Positions 1 through 5,990 of a stretch of DNA of 5,990 nucleotides are shown one piece after another (position 1 is the first letter of the stretch; each line of letters opens with the position of its first letter). The position numbers and the translations under genes were made by a program. The stretch lies in the NCBI GenBank assembly GCA_002683735.1, contig NYTZ01000071.1, positions 1-5,990 of the forward strand, given 5' to 3'. The notes under the pieces are model-generated. The model had not been told where the DNA came from. It ran no database searches and was given only the letters and a program-made list of their open reading frames with translations. Source of the DNA: Flavobacteriales bacterium (GTDB lineage Bacteria > Bacteroidota > Bacteroidia > Flavobacteriales > UA16).

Positions 1-1698
1 GGCGGAGGTCAAGTCTGGCTGAGTCCAGAAGCGATGGGTGGAGGAGTCCGCCTCAAGCCGCTGGGCATGCTGGGCCAATCGGGCCGCTGCACCACCATGG
101 GGGTCAGCCACAGGGCAGGGGATGCCCGAAGCCGGATTCACGTCTTGCACCGCCAGCGCAAGGGCGATGGGCAATGGCATGCCGGGGTTTCCCTCGCCCG
201 GTTTGGTGACCGGAATGTGCCGCAGGACCGGTTCACCTACATCGGACGCCTGCTCGAGATTGAGGAAGGCCGACTTGCCAACACAGGGGGCCGAAGTGGC
301 CACGCAGTGTTGGGTGCCCGCTGGGGTGATGCTCAACGGGGCCAGTTTTCGCTGGATCTTCGGGCGTCCGATGTGGTGCAGGGATTGTTCCCGGGCATCA
401 TTGGAGTGCCGAGTCAATCGGAACTCAAGGGCGATGGCGATCGCTTTTTGGTGGACATCCCCAGCCAGCAAGCGCGTCGGATTCAGTTGGCGGGCAAATG
501 GATCCGACCCGGTATCCTCGACCGCACGGTGCGCGTGTCCCTCTCACGGAACCTCCGCATCGAATCCGCACCGCCCCACGCCCATGGTTATGGTCCTGAG
601 CCGGACAGCGACCTGAGCCTGCAATTGGACGAGCGGCATGTGTTCGTGGAGAGCCGGTGGGAGGGCATCCATGGTGCGTTTGGATTCCAGATGGAACACC
701 TTGACGGGCGAACTTCCGGCTGGGAGTTCCTACTTCCCAACCACCTGCGCACGCGGGTGTCCGCCATCGCGGACCGGAAATGGAAAGCCGGTCGGATTGG
801 GCTTCGGCTTGATGGAGTCAGTGTGTCCAATGTGGACCACACCGAGCCGCTCTACGCGCCCGATGGGGCAGTGGTCGGGGACGATGTGCGGGCGACCGCC
901 CTCGAGCGGGTCATGGCCGGGTGGGCCTTGATGGTCAATCAGCCTTTCCATCTCGGCCATCGTTTGGAAGGCCAATGGACAGCCACGGTGTATTCCCGAG
1001 TGCCGGATAGCTACGCGCTCTCGGCCAATGGCATCCACCATGGCACGTTCCGGTTTGAGCAAGGCAACCCAGACCTCGCGCCGGAGAAGACGGCGGAAGT
1101 CCGGGCAACCATTGGGTCCCACGACCCCGCAGAAGACCAGCGGTTCCGTTGGTCTGCGCGGGGCTTTGCGGCCCTGCACGACGGCTTCATACACTTGACG
1201 CCCACGGCTTCTTTTGCGCCGATTGTCCATGCGGGCCAGGTTTACGCCTTCACCGCGCTCGACGCCTTTCGGGCAGGGGGCGAAGTTGAGGCCGATGTGC
1301 GGATTGACCACGGCAGGCTGTCCACCTCGGTAGCCATGCTGGGCCAGTGGGCGCTCGAGACGGGGCTTGGACTGCCGTTCACTTCGCCGACTGAAATCCG
1401 TAGTGCGCTCTGGTGGCCACTGGGGGACAAGGCGTTCGTCCGTCCCCGTCATCGCTGGATTGCCGAGGCCAACCTAACGGCCCGAAACGAAGACACCACC
1501 CCCAGCGCGAGCCTGTGGGGCATTGAACTCCAAGTCGAAGGAGAGCGCATGACGCTGGCCTTGGACGTGGATAACCTGCTGAATGCGGCGTGGCTCGACC
1601 ACGTCAGTGCGTACCGCACGCTGGGATTGGTCACCCAGGGTCGGTGGGCATCCCTGCGTCTCACTTTCGATGTGACGCAGTCGGATGACCGATCATGA
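1..1698 (+). CDS. TonB-dependent outer-membrane receptor, 5'-truncated (C-terminal beta-barrel); possibly a zinc/metal-type receptor
   Basis: The frame is open from base 1 to the TGA at 1696-1698, giving 565 residues of a gene that starts upstream. The ATG at 34 is internal, because coding-like sequence continues before it. Complete receptors usually have about 650-800 residues, so the signal peptide and most or all of the plug lie outside the window. What is visible is beta-barrel: alternating polar/aromatic strands, an IPSQQ motif (457-471), the stretch ANGIHHGTFRFEQGNPDLAPEK (about 1024-1089, given here in two overlapping parts: ANGIHHGTFRF and FEQGNPDLAPEK) and a C-terminal VDNLLNAAWLDH block followed by a final strand near the end. 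Such barrels import scarce ligands using TonB energy. The NGxHHGTxxFExGNPDL pattern resembles the ZnuD-like zinc receptors as I remember them, and the next gene encodes a His-rich lipoprotein, so a metal ligand is inferred, not shown. About nine residues follow the last aromatic of the final strand, slightly unusual for the family. Confidence 0.9.
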   Translation, partial: GGGQVWLSPEAMGGGVRLKPLGMLGQSGRCTTMGVSHRAGDARSRIHVLHRQRKGDGQWHAGVSLARFGDRNVPQDRFTYIGRLLEIEEGRLANTGGRSGHAVLGARWGDAQRGQFSLDLRASDVVQGLFPGIIGVPSQSELKGDGDRFLVDIPSQQARRIQLAGKWIRPGILDRTVRVSLSRNLRIESAPPHAHGYGPEPDSDLSLQLDERHVFVESRWEGIHGAFGFQMEHLDGRTSGWEFLLPNHLRTRVSAIADRKWKAGRIGLRLDGVSVSNVDHTEPLYAPDGAVVGDDVRATALERVMAGWALMVNQPFHLGHRLEGQWTATVYSRVPDSYALSANGIHHGTFRFEQGNPDLAPEKTAEVRATIGSHDPAEDQRFRWSARGFAALHDGFIHLTPTASFAPIVHAGQVYAFTALDAFRAGGEVEADVRIDHGRLSTSVAMLGQWALETGLGLPFTSPTEIRSALWWPLGDKAFVRPRHRWIAEANLTARNEDTTPSASLWGIELQVEGERMTLALDVDNLLNAAWLDHVSAYRTLGLVTQGRWASLRLTFDVTQSDDRS

Positions 1699-1736
1699 CC
1701 GCCCGATTGAAACAGAACACACAACAACACAACATC

Positions 1737-2561
1737 ATGAAAAACAACATGTACATCGCCGCCTTTGCGGCCACTGCAGCCTTGGCTTCTTGCGGCACTA
1801 CCGATACGGATCCGCCCACGGTTTGTGATTCGGACAACCTCACTGGCTTGCCCAGCATCCTCGCTGGAGAGCTCGAGGTGGAGGCTGGAACCACCGTGAC
1901 CTTGCACGACGCGTTCTGCGACAATGACGGACTGGCGGAGATCCGCTGGGACCTGCACACGGCCGAGGGCCATTCACACGACGAAGAGCACGAAGGCGAG
2001 GAGCACGAGGGCGAAGAGCACGAGGAAGAGTTCATCCTGTGGAGCGGAAGCGACTGGGAAAAGCTCGAGACCCGTGCCGTCGAGGGCACCAAAACGGAGG
2101 AGCAATTCACGTTTGACGTGCCGCTGACCTCCCGCGGCTTGTGGGACGTGGTCGTCTCGATGGTCGATGCCGAGGGCAATGCGGCCGACGACATTTTGCT
2201 TGTCGTGCACGTCGAGAACGACCATCTGCCGCTCTTTGCGCTGACCACGGTGGGCGGAGTCGACCCGGCTGAGTGGGAAGGCGAAGAGCAGGTTTGGGAG
2301 CCTGGTGCGACCGTCAACGTGACCGGCAGCGTGTCCGATTCGGACGGCGTTGCTGAGGCTGAGCTTCTGCTGATTCGTGAAAGCGACGAGGCCGTGGTCT
2401 GGTCCGCCGAAATTCCGGCGGCTGGCGAGAGTGCCATCGATTTCTCCATCGACGTGGTGGTCCCGGCAGACGCTGCCGCTGGAGAGTACCACTTCGAAAT
2501 GGAGGCCGTGGACGGAGCCGGTGTTGACATGCACACTGGATTCCACCTCGAGGTGGAGTGA
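1737..2561 (+). CDS. Lipoprotein with two Ig-like repeats and a His/Glu-rich loop (DUF4625-like), probable metal-binding partner of the receptor
   Basis: The product has 274 residues from the ATG at 1737. That start gives a textbook lipoprotein signal: MKNN, a hydrophobic run, then LASC with Cys19 as the lipidation site. An earlier ATG at 1695 overlaps the receptor stop (ATGA) and adds 14 polar residues before the signal, so 1737 is preferred; 1749 is also possible. The mature protein looks like two related Ig-like units: DNDGLAEIRW (residues 62-71) matches DSDGVAEAEL (201-210), and each unit ends in a strand resembling VVVSMVDAEGNA or FEMEAVDGAGV. Only the first carries a loop with His74, His79, His81, His85, His90 and His95 amid Glu. 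Cys30 and Cys61 could form a disulfide. The arrangement resembles DUF4625 lipoproteins of Bacteroidota, which often have an HSH-containing segment; this is from memory. A role in capturing a metal and passing it to the adjacent receptor is inference. Confidence 0.85.
   Translation: MKNNMYIAAFAATAALASCGTTDTDPPTVCDSDNLTGLPSILAGELEVEAGTTVTLHDAFCDNDGLAEIRWDLHTAEGHSHDEEHEGEEHEGEEHEEEFILWSGSDWEKLETRAVEGTKTEEQFTFDVPLTSRGLWDVVVSMVDAEGNAADDILLVVHVENDHLPLFALTTVGGVDPAEWEGEEQVWEPGATVNVTGSVSDSDGVAEAELLLIRESDEAVVWSAEIPAAGESAIDFSIDVVVPADAAAGEYHFEMEAVDGAGVDMHTGFHLEVE
1983..2027 (+). repeat. Three tandem 15-bp units encoding EEHEG / EEHEG / EEHEE
   Basis: Units at 1983-1997, 1998-2012 and 2013-2027 each encode Glu-Glu-His-Glu followed by Gly, Gly and Glu. 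They differ mainly at third codon positions (GAA/GAG), so the protein repeat is kept while the DNA has drifted. The unit is a whole number of codons, so gain or loss of copies would keep the frame. It forms the core of the lipoprotein's His-rich loop, just after an HSH triplet (1971-1979). Confidence 0.85.
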
Positions 2562-2589
2562 GTTCCGATTCCGCTGCCTGCCTGATTCA

Positions 2590-2632
2590 GAATCCCCTGC
2601 TTCTCGGCGCGAGCCTGAGGGGTGGGGGATTC
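2590..2632 (+). terminator. Long hairpin after the lipoprotein gene; candidate transcription terminator
   Basis: The arms 2590-2597 (GAATCCCC) and 2625-2632 (GGGGATTC) are perfect inverted complements. Allowing G-U pairs, the pairing continues inward without a break to 2607/2615, giving an 18-bp RNA stem with a 7-base loop (2608-2614). It begins 28 bases after the lipoprotein stop. The downstream sequence (CCTTGTTT) is only weakly U-rich, so this is not a classic intrinsic terminator. It could instead stabilise the mRNA 3' end or act on the glyA side. Confidence 0.5.
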
Positions 2633-2648
2633 CCTTGTTTGGGCGCTT

Positions 2649-2658
2649 GGCCTAGGCC
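2649..2658. other. 10-bp perfect palindrome GGCCTAGGCC in the intergenic region
   Basis: The bases read the same on both strands with no spacer. It lies between the hairpin and the glyA promoter candidate. It could be a protein-binding site, but a 10-bp palindrome in GC-rich DNA may be chance, and no known operator is recognised. The rest of the gap, 2659-2725, shows nothing convincing apart from a CACGTG hexamer at 2673-2678. Confidence 0.3.
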
Positions 2659-2725
2659 TTTTGCGATTGATGCACGTGAATGGTCGTTTTGTCAACGAAA
2701 GCACCCGAAGGGCAGAGGACGAAGC

Positions 2726-2733
2726 TAATTTTG
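2726..2733 (+). promoter_or_regulatory. Candidate Bacteroidota-type -7 promoter element for glyA
   Basis: TAATTTTG matches the TAnnTTTG consensus of the Bacteroidota primary sigma factor exactly. Transcription would begin near 2740, leaving a leader of roughly 13 bases before the glyA ATG. No TTTG-type -33 element is found at the expected spacing; the nearest TTTG (2688-2691) is too far upstream. It sits in the only AT-rich patch of the gap. Confidence 0.4.
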
Positions 2734-2752
2734 AGTGCTTCACTCTTGCATC

Positions 2753-4036
2753 ATGCGCGATACCGTCATTTCCGAGCTCATCCAGAAGGAACACGAACGC
2801 CAGACCCATGGCGTCGAGCTCATTGCCTCCGAGAACTATGCCAGCGACCAGGTCATGGCTGCGCAGGGTTCCGTCCTGACCAACAAATACGCCGAAGGTC
2901 TTCCCGGCAAACGCTACTACGGCGGTTGCGGGGTGGTTGATCAGGTTGAGGACATCGCCCGCCATCGGCTGTGCGAATTGTTTGGAGCGGAGTGGGCCAA
3001 CGTTCAGCCGCACAGCGGGGCCAGTGCCAACAGTGCCGTGATGCTCGCTTGTTTGAAACCCGGCGACAAGATCATGGGCTTCGACCTCGCCCACGGAGGT
3101 CACCTGACCCACGGTTCGCCTGTGAACTATAGCGGCAAGCTCTATGACCCCGTGTTTTACGGGGTCGAGGAGGAGACCGGCACCATCGACATGGACAAGG
3201 TGGCCGAGACCGCTGAACGAGAAAAGCCAAAGCTGCTCATCTGTGGCGCCTCGGCCTACAGCCGCGATTGGGACTACAAGCGCTTCCGCGAGATCGCCGA
3301 CAGCGTCGGCGCGCTGCTGTTGGCTGACATCAGCCACCCATCCGGTCTCATCGCCATGGGTCTGCTCAACGACCCGATGCCGCACTGCCACATCGTGACG
3401 TCCACCACGCACAAGACCCTGCGTGGTCCGCGCGGCGGCATCATCATGGTGGGCCGCGACATGGACAACCCGTGGGGCCTGACCACGCCGAAAGGGGTGG
3501 TCCGCAAGCTGTCTTCCTTGCTCGACAGCGCGGTCTTCCCCGGCATGCAGGGCGGACCGCTCGAGCACGTCATCGCCGGTAAGGCCGTGGCGTTCGGTGA
3601 AGCCCTCGAGCCGGCCTACAAAACCTACACCGAGCAGGTCATTCGCAACGCTCAGGCGATGGCCAAAGCCTTCACTGACCGCGGGTATCACTTGATCAGC
3701 GGCGGCACAGACAACCACCTCATGCTGATTGATTTGCGCAACAAGGACATTACCGGCAAGGCCGCCGATGCGGCCCTTGGTGCAGCGCACATCACTGTCA
3801 ACAAGAACATGGTGCCGTTTGACACGCGCAGCCCGTTCGTCACCTCCGGCATCCGGGTTGGAACGCCGGCCGTGACCACCCGTGGCATGGTCGAGTCCGA
3901 CATGGAGCAGCTCGTTGACTGGATGGACGAAGTCATCATGAATGCGGAGGACGAAGCCGTGATCAACAAGGTGGGCGACGCCGTCAAGGCCCGTATGTCT
4001 GAGCTCCCGCTGTTCGCCGAGGCGGTTACGGCCTGA
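2753..4036 (+). CDS. glyA: Serine hydroxymethyltransferase
   Basis: This 427-residue, PLP-dependent cytosolic enzyme interconverts serine plus tetrahydrofolate with glycine plus 5,10-methylene-tetrahydrofolate, the main source of one-carbon units. The length is normal for the family. It opens with [17 protein letters not shown] and ELIASENY. Then come the RYYGGC block, HSGASAN, the PLP-contacting Asp192 with His195 (DISHPSG), and Lys221 in [14 protein letters not shown] as the Schiff-base lysine. [18 protein letters not shown] and a late [14 protein letters not shown] with Arg368 follow. All key residues appear intact. The ATG at 2753 is chosen because family members begin at MxRDTVI-like sequence; an in-frame GTG at 2735 would add six unconvincing residues and has no ribosome site. 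The wording of several motifs ([11 protein letters not shown]) recalls Bacteroidota versions. Its stop overlaps the cutC start by one base. Confidence 0.97.
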   Translation: MRDTVISELIQKEHERQTHGVELIASENYASDQVMAAQGSVLTNKYAEGLPGKRYYGGCGVVDQVEDIARHRLCELFGAEWANVQPHSGASANSAVMLACLKPGDKIMGFDLAHGGHLTHGSPVNYSGKLYDPVFYGVEEETGTIDMDKVAETAEREKPKLLICGASAYSRDWDYKRFREIADSVGALLLADISHPSGLIAMGLLNDPMPHCHIVTSTTHKTLRGPRGGIIMVGRDMDNPWGLTTPKGVVRKLSSLLDSAVFPGMQGGPLEHVIAGKAVAFGEALEPAYKTYTEQVIRNAQAMAKAFTDRGYHLISGGTDNHLMLIDLRNKDITGKAADAALGAAHITVNKNMVPFDTRSPFVTSGIRVGTPAVTTRGMVESDMEQLVDWMDEVIMNAEDEAVINKVGDAVKARMSELPLFAEAVTA

Positions 4037-4755
4037 TGGCCGCTTGCAGGGTCGAGGTGGTCGCGTCCACCGTGGAGGATGTCCTCGCTGCTGCGGCGGG
4101 AGGCGCCGACCGCGTGGAGTTTTGCACGAATCTCTCATCCGGCGGGCTGACACCAGGGCGTTCCCTCATCGTTCAGGCTTTTGGGGCGGCCAAGGAGAAT
4201 GAACTCGGCTTCCGGGTGCTCATCCGCCCTCGCGAAGGGGATTTCGTGTACACGCCCATCGAGCGGCAGGCCATCGTGGCGGAGGCTGAAGCGGTCCTGT
4301 CCCTCGGCGTGGACAAGGTGGTGTGCGGGGGATTGCTCGCCAACGGGACTGTAGACCTCGACCTGCTCACGGCGTTGGACCGAACTGTGGGCATTGATAA
4401 GGTCGTGTTCCACCGAGCGTTGGATGAGGCAATCCATCACGCCGAGGCACGCCGACAGTTGAGGGCGGCCGGAGTCCGAACGGTTTTGACCAGTGGGGGG
4501 CGACGACAAGCCGCAGAGGGTCTTTCCGCGATCGAAGAGACCGTTCAGTCCGGATTGGAGGTGGTCGCCGGGGCTGGGGTCCAACCGGTTCAGGTGGTCG
4601 ATTTCGTTCGGGTGGGCGTTGAAGCTGTGCACGCGAGCTGCCGAGTGCCATGCTGTGCGCCTGAGGGCCGGCTTTTTGATGCCGCCCGGACCCGGGTGGA
4701 CGAAACGAAGGTTCGGGCGTTGGTCGAGGCGGTTCGCGCCGTTGCCCGACCTTGA
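4036..4755 (+). CDS. cutC: CutC family TIM-barrel protein (annotated as copper homeostasis protein)
   Basis: The 239-residue product matches CutC along its whole length: GGADRVEFC (residues 22-30), GGLTP (36-40), LIRPREGDFVY (62-72), VVCGGL (95-100), VFHRALDEA (124-132), VLTSGG (150-155), AGAGV (178-182) and HASCR (199-203). The family folds as a TIM barrel in the cytoplasm. Its biochemical activity is not established. The copper phenotype of E. coli cutC mutants was later assigned largely to the sRNA MicL encoded at that locus, so the copper label is weak. The usual N-terminal EVC is EVV here, with a Cys at residue 4 instead. The start ATG shares its A with the glyA stop (TGATG), and the next gene begins 4 bases after the stop, which suggests translational coupling. 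There is no Shine-Dalgarno sequence. Confidence 0.92.
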   Translation: MAACRVEVVASTVEDVLAAAAGGADRVEFCTNLSSGGLTPGRSLIVQAFGAAKENELGFRVLIRPREGDFVYTPIERQAIVAEAEAVLSLGVDKVVCGGLLANGTVDLDLLTALDRTVGIDKVVFHRALDEAIHHAEARRQLRAAGVRTVLTSGGRRQAAEGLSAIEETVQSGLEVVAGAGVQPVQVVDFVRVGVEAVHASCRVPCCAPEGRLFDAARTRVDETKVRALVEAVRAVARP

Positions 4756-4759
4756 GCGC

Positions 4760-5990
4760 ATGATGCCGAACCGGTTCCGGGACGTGATGTCCCTGCTTTT
4801 GCTTGTTCTCTTTTTTGCATCCTGCGGGGGACCGGAGCGCCCCATGGGGTCGACAGAGGGGCTGATTCCCCTTCCTCAAATGGTCGATTCGCGCGAGGGC
4901 ACGTTCACTTGTGACGGCAGCCTCACGGTGGACTGGCCCAAGGGGTGGGAGGCTGAGCGCGCGGTCGTGGAGGCCTGGTTCAAAAGAGCTGGCTTGACTT
5001 TGACCGAAGCCTTTGGTGAGGCTGCGGACCTCGTCTTCGAGCAGGACGACACCATCGAGGAAGTCGAGGGGTACCGCATCGAGGTGGACGCCAATTCCGT
5101 CAAGGTTCATGCCTTCACACCGACCGGATGGTTCCGCGGGTGGACCACCCTTCGCAAAATGATGCCGGTTGAATGCGAAACGGGGTGCACCGAGGGGTTC
5201 GTTTTGCCCGGTGTTCTCGTCGAGGATGCGCCGGTCCTCGAGCACCGTGGATTGCTGCTGGATGGATGCCGCCATTTCCAGGACGTGGACTTCGTGAAGA
5301 AGCAGATTGAGACGCTGGCCCTGCACGGAATGAATGTGTTGCATTGGCACCTCACCGAGGACCAGGGGTGGCGGGTCGAGATCGAGTCCCGCCCCCGGTT
5401 GACGGAGGTGGGGGCCTGGCGAACGGAGGCGGACGGCAGCCGGCATGGCGGTTTCTATGCCCAAAAGGACATCCGCGAGGTGGTGGCCTACGCTTCGGCC
5501 CGCCACATTGAGGTCATCCCCGAGATTGAGATGCCCGGGCACAGTTCCGCGGCCATTGCTGCGTATCCCGAACTCGGGTGCACGGGGGACATGTTGGAGG
5601 TGCCGCACCGGTGGGGCGTCTTCAAGGACATTTACTGCGCGGGCAAAGAGGAGACGTTTGTCTTCTTAGAGGAGGTGCTCGACGAGGTGGTGCGGCTGTT
5701 TCCCGGACCGCGCATCCACATCGGTGGCGATGAGGCACCCAAGGTGCGGTGGGAGGAGTGCCCGCTTTGCCAGGCGCGTATGAAGGAAGAGGGGCTGGCC
5801 AATGAGGAGGAGCTTCAGCGTTGGTTTATCGGCCGGATGGGCCGCTACCTGGCCACAAAGGGGAAAACAATCATCGGATGGGACGAAATCCTCGAGGGCG
5901 GTTTGCCGAAGGGCGCCGCTGTGCAAAGCTGGCGTGGCATGGAGGGCGCGGCCGAGGGCGTTCACCTCGGTGCGGATGTGGTCGTATCGC
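4760..5990 (+). CDS. Beta-N-acetylhexosaminidase lipoprotein, glycoside hydrolase family 20, 3'-truncated
   Basis: An uninterrupted frame of 410 codons runs off the right edge. The first ATG follows the cutC stop by 4 bases; a second ATG is adjacent. The N-terminus has basic residues, a Leu/Phe-rich run and FASC with Cys22 as the lipidation site, so the enzyme should be membrane-anchored in the periplasm or at the cell surface. Residues about 35-160 resemble the GH20 N-terminal domain (LIPLPQ, EGYRIEV, PTGWFRGWTTLRKMMP). The catalytic barrel begins at HRGLLLDGCRHF with Arg171, then LHWHLTEDQGWR (194-205), EIEMPGHSSAA (255-265) and HIGGDE with Asp324-Glu325, the catalytic pair of substrate-assisted catalysis. 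GWDEILEGGLP and SWRG follow. GH20 enzymes remove terminal beta-GlcNAc/GalNAc from chitin oligomers, glycans or peptidoglycan fragments. The remaining barrel and any C-terminal domain are beyond the window. DGCRH replaces the more usual DVSRH-like wording. Confidence 0.95.
   Translation, partial: MMPNRFRDVMSLLLLVLFFASCGGPERPMGSTEGLIPLPQMVDSREGTFTCDGSLTVDWPKGWEAERAVVEAWFKRAGLTLTEAFGEAADLVFEQDDTIEEVEGYRIEVDANSVKVHAFTPTGWFRGWTTLRKMMPVECETGCTEGFVLPGVLVEDAPVLEHRGLLLDGCRHFQDVDFVKKQIETLALHGMNVLHWHLTEDQGWRVEIESRPRLTEVGAWRTEADGSRHGGFYAQKDIREVVAYASARHIEVIPEIEMPGHSSAAIAAYPELGCTGDMLEVPHRWGVFKDIYCAGKEETFVFLEEVLDEVVRLFPGPRIHIGGDEAPKVRWEECPLCQARMKEEGLANEEELQRWFIGRMGRYLATKGKTIIGWDEILEGGLPKGAAVQSWRGMEGAAEGVHLGADVVVS

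Noticed and set aside
730..1452. A 240-codon open frame on the - strand within the receptor gene
   Set aside because: It is codon-aligned antisense to the receptor, with no recognisable domain and no plausible start signal.
1695..1736. ATG at 1695 overlapping the receptor stop as the lipoprotein start
   Set aside because: It would put 14 polar residues before the signal peptide. The ATG at 1737 gives a standard short lipoprotein signal. Kept only as an alternative.
2735..2752. GTG at 2735 as the glyA start
   Set aside because: It adds MLHSCI, which is not part of the family N-terminus, and it lies over the candidate -7 box and transcription start. The ATG at 2753 gives the expected MRDTVI opening.
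2622..2940. Short + strand open frames across the intergenic gap and the start of glyA
   Set aside because: They overlap the hairpin and run out of frame into glyA, with no motif or sensible composition.
1661..4153. An 830-codon open frame on the - strand opposite the lipoprotein and glyA
   Set aside because: Its codons are exactly in register with the glyA codons on the opposite strand. It is open because TTA, CTA and TCA are rare in these GC-rich genes. The translation is low-complexity and resembles no family, while the + strand encodes an intact SHMT.
4367..5608. A 413-codon open frame on the - strand opposite cutC and the hexosaminidase
   Set aside because: It is codon-aligned antisense to the GH20 gene and rich in Pro, Arg and His, typical of a GC-rich shadow. 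The GH20 frame carries the catalytic motifs.

Overview
The window is GC-rich (about 60% or more by eye) and densely coding. All five genes lie on the + strand and look chromosomal. The best guess is a high-GC member of the Bacteroidota. The support is: a TonB-dependent receptor paired with a small surface lipoprotein of a type common in that phylum; a serine hydroxymethyltransferase and a GH20 hexosaminidase lipoprotein whose motifs read like Bacteroidota versions; no Shine-Dalgarno sequence before any of the four visible starts; and a lone TAnnTTTG-type -7 box before glyA. Genus cannot be told from this sequence.

Layout. (1) 1-1698: C-terminal barrel of a TonB-dependent outer-membrane receptor, open at the left edge. 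(2) 1737-2561: a lipoprotein with two Ig-like repeats, the first carrying a His/Glu-rich loop; an alternative start overlaps the receptor stop. These two probably form a metal-uptake unit, with zinc the first guess. (3) 2562-2752: the only real intergenic gap, about 190 bases. It holds a long hairpin (terminator candidate), a 10-bp palindrome, a -7-like box and a small hairpin just before glyA. (4) 2753-4036: glyA, complete. (5) 4036-4755: cutC, complete, sharing one base with the glyA stop. (6) 4760-5990: the first 410 codons of a GH20 beta-N-acetylhexosaminidase lipoprotein that runs off the right edge.

How they fit. The receptor and lipoprotein look like one transcription unit ending at the hairpin. 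glyA, cutC and the hexosaminidase are packed so tightly (1-base overlap, then a 4-base gap) that co-transcription and translational coupling are likely. The hexosaminidase would release GlcNAc from glycans or chitin/peptidoglycan fragments at the envelope. CutC is conventionally called a copper protein, but its place beside a GlcNAc hydrolase, and the doubt about its copper role in E. coli, make a catabolic role worth considering. I see no mobile element, RNA gene, CRISPR array or clearly novel multi-gene system. The most interesting points are the His-rich lipoprotein next to the receptor and the glyA-cutC-GH20 arrangement.
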